This document shows positions 34,248 through 42,770 of a stretch of 64,000 bases of DNA, piece by piece (the first letter of the stretch is position 1; the number at the start of each line of letters is the position of its first letter). Both the position numbers and the translations under genes were made by a program. A model generated the notes under the pieces. That model had not been told where the DNA came from. It saw only the letters and a program-made list of their open reading frames with translations, and made no database searches. The stretch covers positions 1 through 64,000 of the forward strand of contig CAZSVM010000008.1 of NCBI GenBank assembly GCA_964610315.1, read 5' to 3'. This stretch comes from JAQVEM01 sp964610315 (GTDB taxonomy: Bacteria > Actinomycetota > Humimicrobiia > Humimicrobiales > Humimicrobiaceae).

Positions 34248-34589
34248 TTACAGGTTATCTTCTCCCCACCAGTCGTTTCTGACTATTTCAAATATTTTAA
34301 ACTCTTTATAAAGCATCTCTTTGCCTGGTATTTCCCGATTCGAATAAATGTAATAAATAAGGCAAAACATTAAAAAATATATTATGGTAATCCCAAAAAT
34401 AATAAATATTTTGTCCCACAGCGAACGCTGATATAAAAATTGTGAAAAACTTAAAAAATTCATAGAAGCGGAAATTATTATAAATTGAAAGGAAATAAAA
34501 ACCGATATAATATCTTTACTATAAAAAATTCCAAATACTCCTATCAGCAAAAGTAAAAAATTAAAATATACAATTAATTGAAAAATCAT
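34248..34589 (-). CDS. NuoK-like subunit with both key Glu residues lost
   Basis: This 113-residue protein with three membrane helices matches the size and topology of NuoK. The TM2 segment VFISFQFIIISAS aligns with MLIGLEIMINAS of E. coli, so the essential Glu36 is Gln35 here. TM3 (about residues 61-82) contains no acidic residue, so Glu72 is also lost. The C-terminus has a 30-residue polar tail. It overlaps the upstream NuoJ-like gene by ATGA, implying coupled translation and equal stoichiometry. Confidence 0.75.
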   Translation of the reverse strand: MIFQLIVYFNFLLLLIGVFGIFYSKDIISVFISFQFIIISASMNFLSFSQFLYQRSLWDKIFIIFGITIIYFLMFCLIYYIYSNREIPGKEMLYKEFKIFEIVRNDWWGEDNL

Positions 34590-35137
34590 TTTTTATCCGT
34601 TCTGATAGTTATAAACCACAAAAAAGATATGAATAATGATGCCATTATAATTATTAAAACCAGACTATAATCGGCAAAAAACTGCCTAGCAATATCACTT
34701 AATCCTATAATTAAAATATCACTGGTGATTCCTATCCCTCTTATAAAATCAGCCATATATTTATAAATAAAATATCCAATGGCTATACAAAACAAAAGCG
34801 GTATGATTATATTTAGAACTCTACTTCTGATTGAATTAGTGCTGCTTTTTAATTTCTTATCTGACTCCCCCTCTATTTCCTTTCCGAATAACTCCACCTG
34901 TATGACCAATAAATATAAGGATACCAAAAAGAACAGTATTATTATCCCGGTTATGAAGAATAAAACACCGGAATAGTATACAAAACTTAAAACACCAACA
35001 AATATAAAGGAAAGGAATAAAAATAGTAACTTTTTTCTTTTATCGGTTAAAAAAAGCGATAATAAACTACATATCAACAAACCAAAAATACTGATATAGT
35101 TTATTATTATTATTGTTAATTGACTTACATATGACAT
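34586..35137 (-). CDS. NuoJ-like membrane subunit
   Basis: This 183-residue protein has five membrane helices, as in NuoJ. The TM3 block reads GVLFFITGIIILFFLVSLYL, where canonical NuoJ has an A-L-E-I-I-V-Y-A-G-A-I type motif; both the Glu and the pi-bulge Tyr are replaced. A charged cytoplasmic loop near residues 88-105 is followed by two more helices. It couples to the NuoK-like gene through an ATGA overlap. Only a weak ribosome site precedes the ATG. Confidence 0.7.
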   Translation of the reverse strand: MSYVSQLTIIIINYISIFGLLICSLLSLFLTDKRKKLLFLFLSFIFVGVLSFVYYSGVLFFITGIIILFFLVSLYLLVIQVELFGKEIEGESDKKLKSSTNSIRSRVLNIIIPLLFCIAIGYFIYKYMADFIRGIGITSDILIIGLSDIARQFFADYSLVLIIIMASLFISFLWFITIRTDKK

Positions 35138-35144
35138 ATTTATT

Positions 35145-35567
35145 TTACCAGAAATCTCTTATGGTACCTGATGGTTTTATTAACTCGTTTTTCTCCAATC
35201 TCAGGTTTTTTTTCTTAAACTTCGCCAGCTGATACAGGTAAGACATATCTATAGCATTCATCCTGCAGAATTCAACGCAGTTCCCGCAAAAAATACATTT
35301 ACTTAAATCCAGGCAGAACTCATCAAGAACTTCTCTGCCACTGCCTTCCCTTCTTTTCTTTACCTCTATGCAGTTCTGGGGACAAATTATACTGCACAAT
35401 CCACAACCTCTACAAATAACATCCAGGGAATCCGGATCCAATTTTAAATGAAGAACACCTCTACTGTTGTCAGGAATTATTATTTTCTCCTTGGGGTAAA
35501 CCACGGTTCGAGGTTTCCTGAATATATTTCCCAGAACCATAAAAAAATTTTTTATAAGTCTTAACAT
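35145..35567 (-). CDS. NuoI-like 2[4Fe-4S] ferredoxin subunit
   Basis: This 140-residue protein carries two complete CxxCxxCxxxC motifs, Cys 52/55/58/62 and Cys 91/94/97/101, corresponding to clusters N6a and N6b of complex I. The N-terminus has a short amphipathic stretch as in NuoI. It should carry electrons between a soluble donor or acceptor and the N2 cluster of the NuoB-like subunit. The last Cys of the second motif is followed by Arg-Met, not the usual Pro. It is shorter than typical NuoI. Confidence 0.85.
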   Translation of the reverse strand: MLRLIKNFFMVLGNIFRKPRTVVYPKEKIIIPDNSRGVLHLKLDPDSLDVICRGCGLCSIICPQNCIEVKKRREGSGREVLDEFCLDLSKCIFCGNCVEFCRMNAIDMSYLYQLAKFKKKNLRLEKNELIKPSGTIRDFW

Positions 35568-35580
35568 TTAAAAAACAAAT

Positions 35581-36516
35581 TCAAATTAAATTATACACAT
35601 CCCTGGCTACAAAAAACCCCAGGGTAATTATAAAATTAACCAGCGAGACTGGAATCAAAAATTTCCAGTTAATTTTTACCAGAAAGTTATAGCTGTCTAT
35701 CCTTCCGGTTATCTTATCCGCCAATAATAATATTATAAAGATAAAATAAAATTTAACAGCAAGCATTATCTCTCCCCTTATAATATACAGGTCCTGCCAT
35801 CCACCCAGATAAAGGATATTCAAAATTATGATCAGGAAAAAAATAACCATATAAACCGAAAGCTTTTCGATAATTTTTCCCAATCCTTTTCCCTCTTTGC
35901 CTATATTTACTCCAGTTGACAGGTAACTTTTCCTGCTTATACCCAGCAGCTTTAACTGAAAAAACATGGAAACAAAAAATGTCAAAAAGCCCAGAGGCTG
36001 TAAGATTATATTCCAATATTTATGCTGGGAATTCACAATCTCCCTTAAACTTAAGGTTTTATTTATCAGGACAATACTTGCCACGCTGAATAAAAGAGGC
36101 GCCATAAAAGAAAGCAGGATTAATATTTTCTTGCTGTTTTCGCTAAATACTTCGCTATAAGAAGATCTGCTTGAATTAAGAAGTAAAATAATTATAAGGC
36201 TGATATAGAAAGTTAACGCAATCAAAAGACTGTAGTCCTTTTCTACCAAAACCAGATTCGCGGTTATGGGAACTGCACTCCATATCAAAAAAGAAAGCAG
36301 GAAGATAAAAAAAGTCCATATATTTATTTTATGGTCGTTTGATAAATATTTATAAAACCTGACCAGGGGAAACCCAGCACTTGATGCTCTGGTTATAATA
36401 TATCCCCTTCTCAATTCGGTACGGGCGGCAAGTTTATTGCTTATATACTCACATATATACAAATTTACCGCGAGCAGTAAAAGGATATAAAAAATTTTTT
36501 TCAGGATAAGTAACAT
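35581..36516 (-). CDS. NuoH-like membrane subunit lacking the acidic E-channel loop
   Basis: This 311-residue protein with about eight membrane helices aligns with NuoH over its second half: EIVNSQHKYWNIILQPLGF near 159, LGGWQ near 235 and INWKFLIPVSLVNFIIT near the end. The family's loop with D-x-x-E-x-E-x-E and EYSG (PFDQPEAEQELADGY in E. coli) is replaced without length change by residues 191-216, which retain none of those acidic positions. The TM5 Tyr-Glu pair is also gone. Quinone-channel and proton functions are therefore doubtful. A GGAG ribosome site precedes the ATG. Confidence 0.75.
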   Translation of the reverse strand: MLLILKKIFYILLLLAVNLYICEYISNKLAARTELRRGYIITRASSAGFPLVRFYKYLSNDHKINIWTFFIFLLSFLIWSAVPITANLVLVEKDYSLLIALTFYISLIIILLLNSSRSSYSEVFSENSKKILILLSFMAPLLFSVASIVLINKTLSLREIVNSQHKYWNIILQPLGFLTFFVSMFFQLKLLGISRKSYLSTGVNIGKEGKGLGKIIEKLSVYMVIFFLIIILNILYLGGWQDLYIIRGEIMLAVKFYFIFIILLLADKITGRIDSYNFLVKINWKFLIPVSLVNFIITLGFFVARDVYNLI

Positions 36517-36528
36517 TATACTCCGCCT

Positions 36529-38028
36529 TTATGTGCTTATTATTTCTCCAGGACTTATATCCAGACTCATTAAAATTATATCAATATCTTCTATCCTGCT
36601 GCCTTTAAGTATTTCCTCGCTTAAAATAAGACTATTAATGGAGGGACCCATTACTATAAGAGAATTTAAATTTCTTTTTCCAACTTCCATATAAATTTTG
36701 AAAAGACCGTGCGGACATTCGATACCATATGAAATCACACCCGGCTGGAACTCCAGGTGTGATAGATTTATTTTCTTTATATAAGTTCCCTCCGGAAACT
36801 TACCGGTAATTTGATTTATTATTCTCAGGGATTGAAATATTTCACCAAATCTGACCAGAACTCTATCCAGACAATCTCCTTTTCTACCTATAGGCACCGT
36901 AAATGATAAATCTTTATAGGAAATAAGGTCTTTATCCTTGCGTAAATCATATCTGATACCTGAAGCTCTCAGATTTGGCCCGGTTACACCATACTCCAGG
37001 GCAGCCTCCCTACTGATTACTCCAGTATTTTTTAACCTTTCCATTATTATGAAATCATTGGTTATTATTTTTTCGATTCTCCTTATGTTTTTAAATAAAA
37101 TAGGAAGATTTTTTCTGATACTATCCAGCATTTCTTCACTTATGTCCTCTTTTACTCCCCCTATCCTTATAAAATTAGGTACGATTCTGGAACCGGTAAT
37201 TGCTTCTATAATCCTTAAAACCCTTTCCCTTTCCAGAAGAGAAAGATTGTAGGCAACATCATACTGCAATATATTACAAATATTGGAAATAAAATAAATA
37301 TGATTAGACACCCTGTATAATTCACCAAGAAGCATCCTTATATACTGAGCCCTCTGGGTTATCTTAAGCTGCAGCACCTCTTCAAAAGCACTGCACAGGC
37401 AGATTTCGGGAAATACACCTGCTTTCCAGTCAAATCTACTTATATAGGTTATAAGATCATAAACCTCCATATTTTTATAATATTCGCTACTCACAATCCT
37501 GCTTATATCTATATCAATATAAGCTTCTTTAATTTCATCATTTTGAGCAACAATATCCAGATCAAAACAGTCCAGTCCATCCAGAGTTCCGGGCGGAATT
37601 TTGATATTGAAACTGTGAGGAACTATTTTATCCCTGTACTGGTAAAAACTGGCTGCTTTATAAAACTCCCCAAGAATATTTATAATTTCGGTATAATCCC
37701 TTGTTGACTCTCCACTCGATATTTCCGTTTTCAATATAACCGAAAAATCATTTATAGAAGAATTAAGGTTTACTATCAGGAAGTTCTTTTTATCGCTTTT
37801 ATAAGTGGACATACTCTGGAAACTATTTATTTTAAGTTCCGGATTTTCTTTTAATTCCTTTACCACCGAATAGAAATTATCTTTTGGCACTTCTATTAAT
37901 AAATCGAGGCCGGCTTTAAAAATATCATTTATTTTATCCTTCAGGATAAATTCCAGATTTCTTGCTGTTTCCTCCATAAAGGTGAACTTGGAGGAAGGAT
38001 AAATTTTATCATAAATATTATCAATCAT
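36529..38028 (-). CDS. NuoCD-like fusion subunit
   Basis: This 499-residue protein fuses a diverged NuoC domain (about 1-130) to a NuoD domain. The NuoD part has RAQYIRMLLGELYRVSNH near 226, LLERERVLRIIEAITGSR near 258, IRIGGVKEDI near 283, LRASGIRYDLRKD near 344 and a C-terminal MSLDISPGE. There is no [NiFe] ligand motif: no DPCxxC, and only CLC at 210-212. The quinone-site Tyr of RMDYLHS is Trp201 in RFDWKAG, and the HPSTHG loop is absent. It is therefore neither a hydrogenase nor a usual quinone reductase. Confidence 0.82.
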   Translation of the reverse strand: MIDNIYDKIYPSSKFTFMEETARNLEFILKDKINDIFKAGLDLLIEVPKDNFYSVVKELKENPELKINSFQSMSTYKSDKKNFLIVNLNSSINDFSVILKTEISSGESTRDYTEIINILGEFYKAASFYQYRDKIVPHSFNIKIPPGTLDGLDCFDLDIVAQNDEIKEAYIDIDISRIVSSEYYKNMEVYDLITYISRFDWKAGVFPEICLCSAFEEVLQLKITQRAQYIRMLLGELYRVSNHIYFISNICNILQYDVAYNLSLLERERVLRIIEAITGSRIVPNFIRIGGVKEDISEEMLDSIRKNLPILFKNIRRIEKIITNDFIIMERLKNTGVISREAALEYGVTGPNLRASGIRYDLRKDKDLISYKDLSFTVPIGRKGDCLDRVLVRFGEIFQSLRIINQITGKFPEGTYIKKINLSHLEFQPGVISYGIECPHGLFKIYMEVGKRNLNSLIVMGPSINSLILSEEILKGSRIEDIDIILMSLDISPGEIIST

Positions 38029-38067
38029 TGGTATAAAAATATTAATTTATTATCTGTTCTATTATTC

Positions 38068-38463
38068 TTAACTTCTATTTAAAAATCTTAAAATCGCATA
38101 CATAAAAGCTTCCGGCCTGGGAGGGCATCCAGGGATGCACATACTTATTTCTACACTGCTCCTGAACTGGCTCAATAATTTGCTTTTCAAGTTAAACAAA
38201 TTTTTATTCAAAACACAGCTCCCCACTGCTATTATTCCTTTTGGCCAGGGCATTCTTTTATAAATATCCAAAACTCTGATTATTCCCGGTTCATTGTAAA
38301 AACCCTGAACAACCAGCAAATCTGCATCCTCGGCAGTATTGACAAAATTTATGCCAAATCTCTGAACATCATATAAAGCGCTCTGAACTGCAAATATTTC
38401 CTGCTTACAGCAGCCAAATCCGGTAACCATAATATTGAGATTGCTTCTAATAATAGAAGACAT
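38068..38463 (-). CDS. NuoB-like subunit with intact N2 cluster ligands
   Basis: This 131-residue protein is a short NuoB. The tandem Cys18-Cys19, Cys83 in AVGSC and Cys113 in IPGCPPRPEA match the four N2 [4Fe-4S] ligands of complex I. The fold would bring electrons from the NuoI-like subunit to the interface with NuoCD and NuoH. AGGAG lies eight bases before the ATG. Conservation of this site contrasts with the decay of the membrane arm. Confidence 0.88.
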   Translation of the reverse strand: MSSIIRSNLNIMVTGFGCCKQEIFAVQSALYDVQRFGINFVNTAEDADLLVVQGFYNEPGIIRVLDIYKRMPWPKGIIAVGSCVLNKNLFNLKSKLLSQFRSSVEISMCIPGCPPRPEAFMYAILRFLNRS

Positions 38464-38474
38464 TTATATAACTC

Positions 38475-38879
38475 CTAACTAATAATTTTCGATCTAACCA
38501 GGTATATAACCATTAATATAAGATAAAATATTATACCTATAATCAGATATAGATTTAAATTTATAGATGGGTTTCTGCTGTAATTAAAAACGGCAAAAAT
38601 AAGGAATATAAAAACAATTATGATTACCAATACCGTTCCCAGAATAAAGATATTTTTTTGTCGGTAGGGATCTTTTTTATAGTTCAATATATCCGGGTAA
38701 TTAGCCGGGTTAAACTCTTTTTTTATACACACACTCCCCATATTATTTCTAATCCCGGTTCTGCGATTCAATATATGGGATAACAGAAAAAGGAAAGCAA
38801 ATATAAGGGCCAAAACAATAACAAAAATTATGAAAGCTATGATATTATTAACATAAGCAGCAATAGACTCCTGCGGCAT
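38475..38879 (-). CDS. NuoA-like subunit
   Basis: This 134-residue protein has three membrane helices (about 12-35, 77-98, 108-130), like NuoA. TM2 reads LVIIIVFIFLIFAVF where NuoA has the conserved F-D-V-E motif, so both acidic residues (E. coli Asp79 and Glu81) are lost; the YECG loop motif is also missing. It is the first gene of the complex I-like cluster, and AGGGA lies six bases before the ATG. Identity rests on position, size and topology plus the short KNIFILG/IYLVR matches. Confidence 0.6.
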   Translation of the reverse strand: MPQESIAAYVNNIIAFIIFVIVLALIFAFLFLLSHILNRRTGIRNNMGSVCIKKEFNPANYPDILNYKKDPYRQKNIFILGTVLVIIIVFIFLIFAVFNYSRNPSINLNLYLIIGIIFYLILMVIYLVRSKIIS

Positions 38880-39043
38880 TATGATTCCCTGTTTATATAT
38901 TTTTCCATTTTTATATTTTTGAGTCTAAACTTTATCACAATTATAATGCTACTTCAATTAATAACCTGTGCCTTAATATTAATTTTTGTTCCTCGGATAC
39001 ACAAAATTTATTATAAATCAATTTTAAAACAGCAGTTACCCGG

Positions 39044-41455
39044 TTACCCCATTACTGCTTCTATATGGTGGGTCTTGCTGTCTTCAAAAACAGGAACTAT
39101 ATTGCCATTTATTTCCACACCATCCACTTTTAAGCTGGATACTCCTTTATTGATATGATCGGGGTTTCTTACTTCTATATTATAAATGGCATTTCTATAC
39201 TTGCGAACAGCTTTAAAGCCATTCCACTTTTTAGGAATACAGGGATCTATCTCCATGCCACTGTAAGTTGGCCGTATACCCAGTATAAACTTAGTACCGG
39301 CTTGATACATCCATGAAGCTGCTCCGGTAAGCCAGCTGTTTCGCCCCAGGCCGAATTGAGGGTGCTCATCACTTAGAATATTCTGTGCGTAGACATAGGG
39401 TTCGCATTCATACTCATCTATAATATCATTTTTAGCAGCAGGATTTATCTGATTGTAATACTCATAGGCACGGTCACCATTCCCTATTATGGTCTCGGCA
39501 ATTACTGCCCAGGGATTGGTATGCAGAAAAATACCTCCATTCTCCTTGGTTCCGGGAGGAAAAGTAGTAATGCCCCCTTTGGTTTGATCATAACCGTCAA
39601 AGCCTGGCCAGCTCACTTTAATCCCCTTGGGAGTATTAAGAAGCTTGTTTACCGACTCCAGAGCTTTTTCCGCCCTTTTATCGGTTGCCATTCCGGATAT
39701 CAAAGACCAGGATTGAGCATTCAAATATATTTTGCCCTGTTTATTTTTATGTGAACCCATTGGAGTCCCGTCCGAGTCAAAATAGCGAATATACCATCGG
39801 CCATCCCAGCAAGTTTTATTAAATGTCTCTTTTATGATCTCATACTCCTCCTGGTAGAGCTTAACCGAGGCAGGGTCATTCAGGTAACTGCAAAGCTCAA
39901 TCATTTCCTTAAGCCCTTTTCCATAAAGGTAGGTATTGAACAATGATTCCGCACCGGTTCTGAGATTAACCGTATCATTCCAGTCTGCAAAACCCAGGTG
40001 TGGTATACCGTGTCTCCCCTTATCATTCCTGGTAAAATTCAGAGCTCTTTTCATATGATCCATAACTGTTCCACTCTCATCGGGTTTTCCTTCTCCGCCT
40101 TTTTCATAATATGAAATAATCTCTTTCAAAAAATCCATATCTCCGGTCTCTTTCAGATAAGCGATTACTGCCAGAATGATCCAGAGATGGTCATCGCCAT
40201 AGTAATGAGGCCGGTCCGGTATCTCAACCGAATCTCCTCTGGATCCTTCCATGGTTAAGGGGTTAAAACCATGCATTGCACTGCCGTTTTTTCTTTGAAT
40301 CATCATCAGTTGTTTTAACATTTCTTTTGTTTCTCCGGGTATATGGCTGACTACCCCCATTATATCCTGCGAACCGTCACGAACACCGATACCCCGTGTC
40401 CCCATTCCCAGCTGGTAATATGAAAGATAGCGGGACCAGTTTTTAGTGATAAAGCACTGACGAGGATTTTGAATATTAAGCATGCTGTCCATATTGGGGT
40501 CCGGTGTCTCTATCTGCATTGTTGATAAAAACTCATCCCAGAAACAGTTCATTTCATCAAATGCTTTCCTTACCGATCGGGGATCTCTGTATTTTTCAAT
40601 ACCAGAGCAGGCTTTTTCAAAATTCTGTTCCTGCCCCAGCTGAGTAATAAAGCTTTTCCCCTGGCCGGGTTCGAAGTTTCCAAGATGGTGCATAATAGCG
40701 CCTATATTATCTCCCCTATTGGCTTCATAACTGGCCAGCTCCTCCATTTGCAGTGAAAGCGGGCTTGACCAGGTTCCATACTCATTATCTCCCAGAAATC
40801 GTTTCCTATCCGATTCAAAAGAGGAAACAGGCCAGCTGGATGTAAAAAAATTCACGTTGGTTTCCCTGCGCATAAAAGCATACTGAGTCAAAGTCAAAAG
40901 GCCGCCTTTTTCTCTTATACAGCGGGATTGCATGGTCTGCGGAACCCAGTCAGCATTATTGAATTGTTTTACAGCATCAAAGTGCGTATACTCAACCACA
41001 CTTATAGCATCGATTTCCAGTTCTCTTTCTGCTTTATTGATTATTTTTACTTCCCGGATTTCCCGCTCATCATTTATAGGAACAAAGATAGTACACTCCG
41101 TCCGTATTCCATAAAATTCAGATATTATACGGGTATAGCCCAGGCCAACATGGCATTCATATAAATCATATCGATCCAGTGTAGGAACAAAAAAAGGTGA
41201 AAAAACTTTATAACCATTTCCCTGTCTGAACCGGAGATATAAAGTTTCACCCTTGAACTCCGAGGAAGGCATCTGCTGGATATATTTTACTATCCGGTTT
41301 AAAGTCGGATCGCCTTTACATATCAATGCACCGCCGGTATGATCCACAAAACCACCGAATTTTAAAGTTCCGATATAATTGATCCATTTAACCGGTGTTT
41401 TGGGATTGGTGATTACGTACTCCTTGTTTTTATCATCAAAATGACCGTATTTCAT
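39044..41455 (-). CDS. GH94 disaccharide phosphorylase (cellobiose phosphorylase-like)
   Basis: This 803-residue protein matches GH94 along its full length. It has the N-terminal MKYGHFDDKNKEYVITNP, an aromatic-rich beta-sandwich, the (alpha/alpha)6 barrel with catalytic-acid motif VRDGSQDIMG near residue 360, and a phosphate-site region near residues 700-730 (GLGRNSWLTGAASWMYQ). It splits a beta-linked disaccharide with phosphate to glucose 1-phosphate (or a related sugar phosphate) and free sugar. No signal peptide is present, so the substrate must be imported. AGGAGG precedes the ATG. Cellobiose, laminaribiose or chitobiose cannot be told apart by eye. Confidence 0.92.
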   Translation of the reverse strand: MKYGHFDDKNKEYVITNPKTPVKWINYIGTLKFGGFVDHTGGALICKGDPTLNRIVKYIQQMPSSEFKGETLYLRFRQGNGYKVFSPFFVPTLDRYDLYECHVGLGYTRIISEFYGIRTECTIFVPINDEREIREVKIINKAERELEIDAISVVEYTHFDAVKQFNNADWVPQTMQSRCIREKGGLLTLTQYAFMRRETNVNFFTSSWPVSSFESDRKRFLGDNEYGTWSSPLSLQMEELASYEANRGDNIGAIMHHLGNFEPGQGKSFITQLGQEQNFEKACSGIEKYRDPRSVRKAFDEMNCFWDEFLSTMQIETPDPNMDSMLNIQNPRQCFITKNWSRYLSYYQLGMGTRGIGVRDGSQDIMGVVSHIPGETKEMLKQLMMIQRKNGSAMHGFNPLTMEGSRGDSVEIPDRPHYYGDDHLWIILAVIAYLKETGDMDFLKEIISYYEKGGEGKPDESGTVMDHMKRALNFTRNDKGRHGIPHLGFADWNDTVNLRTGAESLFNTYLYGKGLKEMIELCSYLNDPASVKLYQEEYEIIKETFNKTCWDGRWYIRYFDSDGTPMGSHKNKQGKIYLNAQSWSLISGMATDKRAEKALESVNKLLNTPKGIKVSWPGFDGYDQTKGGITTFPPGTKENGGIFLHTNPWAVIAETIIGNGDRAYEYYNQINPAAKNDIIDEYECEPYVYAQNILSDEHPQFGLGRNSWLTGAASWMYQAGTKFILGIRPTYSGMEIDPCIPKKWNGFKAVRKYRNAIYNIEVRNPDHINKGVSSLKVDGVEINGNIVPVFEDSKTHHIEAVMG

Positions 41456-41666
41456 TAGTGCTTCCTCCTGATTTGTCAGTTCTTCTAAAGGATAAATATT
41501 TTATTTTAAATCAGTTAATAAGTCAAAACCGAAAGGGCATGCTTCAGGATTGTCTTCTGGTATTTTAAAATCAAACTCCTTACCCTTATATTATTTTCTC
41601 CTATTAATAACTTTAGATGGTTTAATAGTTTATTTTTTTTTAAAAAATATAATATAATGATTAGAG

Positions 41667-42770
41667 ATGAGATTAAGAAAATTACCAAATGGCAGCAAGA
41701 CAATAAAAAATATAGGGATTTTCTCCTGGTCGATAATCGGCTTTCTTTTAATCATTGCCCTTTTCTTTTACATCGTATATCAGATAAGAATAGCAATTAT
41801 ACCGCTGATCATAGCCATAGCTATAGCTTATCTATTGGGTCCGCTGGTAATCCTCCTGCAAAAGAAAATGAGAAAAATATTCGCAGTAGCCATAACTTAC
41901 CTCATTTTTATAGGGATTATCTTTACCATCTTTTTCTTCGTAATACCTGTAATAATTGGCCAGTTTCAGACTTTTATAAAGAGTTTCCCTTCATATATGC
42001 AAAATTTAACCAAATTTATAAATGATTTTTTACAAAACAACACTCTGATTAAAAATATCGAAAATCTGGTAGGCAAGGAGATCATACCAAAAGATGCCAG
42101 TTCGGTTACCCAATATCTTATAAACAGAATCAACCTGGAGGAAATTAATATTTTCCAGAGTGCTACTACTCTGGGCAGATCGGTGCTTAATATAGTCTTA
42201 TACTTCATAGTGGGCCCACTGCTGGGAATATATATACTTATGCATAACGAGAGGATAAAGGCTACATTCATAAAGATAATTCCAAAAAGATTTAAAAATC
42301 ATACCATTATTATTCTGGATAAAATCAATAAAGTGGGTGGGAAATATGTCAGAGGACAGATACTGGTATCCATTATCGTGGGCATATTATGCACCATAGT
42401 GCTGCTTATATTGAAGGTAGATTTTGCCATTCTTCTTGGTTTCATAGCAGGACTTTTCAATCTTATACCTCTCCTGGGACCTATAATAGGTGCCGTACCT
42501 GCTGCCCTGGCTGCACTCTTTATCTCTCCGCTGAAGGCTCTGCTGGTAATCCTCTTATTTATTGCCGTTCAACAAATAGACAATTACGTCATTTCTCCAA
42601 ACATAATGAAATATCAGGTAGGGGTTCATCCCGGTATTATAATTTTTTCACTAATGGCCGGCGGTGCCTTACTGGGTATATGGGGACTTATAATTGCCGT
42701 GCCTACTGTGGCCGTTTTGCAGGAAATATTAAGATATTATCTTCTTGAGAAAAATAAGATAGCATCCTGA
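41667..42770 (+). CDS. AI-2E family transporter (UPF0118)
   Basis: This 367-residue membrane protein has seven or eight transmembrane segments. It carries a family-typical GLFNLIPLLGPIIGAVPAAL block near residue 265 and ISPNIMKYQVGVHPGIIIFS near residue 308. The family exports small molecules or ions (autoinducer-2 or sodium/proton exchange in studied members); substrate here unknown. It is divergent from the GH94 gene and convergent with larC, overlapping it by 34 bases at the 3' ends. Confidence 0.93.
   Translation: MRLRKLPNGSKTIKNIGIFSWSIIGFLLIIALFFYIVYQIRIAIIPLIIAIAIAYLLGPLVILLQKKMRKIFAVAITYLIFIGIIFTIFFFVIPVIIGQFQTFIKSFPSYMQNLTKFINDFLQNNTLIKNIENLVGKEIIPKDASSVTQYLINRINLEEINIFQSATTLGRSVLNIVLYFIVGPLLGIYILMHNERIKATFIKIIPKRFKNHTIIILDKINKVGGKYVRGQILVSIIVGILCTIVLLILKVDFAILLGFIAGLFNLIPLLGPIIGAVPAALAALFISPLKALLVILLFIAVQQIDNYVISPNIMKYQVGVHPGIIIFSLMAGGALLGIWGLIIAVPTVAVLQEILRYYLLEKNKIAS

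Noticed and set aside
36529..38463. [NiFe]-hydrogenase-like reading of the NuoB/NuoCD pair
   Set aside because: The large subunit has no CxxC pair at either end; core motifs match NuoD, not Ech/Mbh hydrogenases.
39521..41164. Plus-strand frames opposite the GH94 gene
   Set aside because: Antisense shadows; GH94 motifs run uninterrupted on the minus strand.
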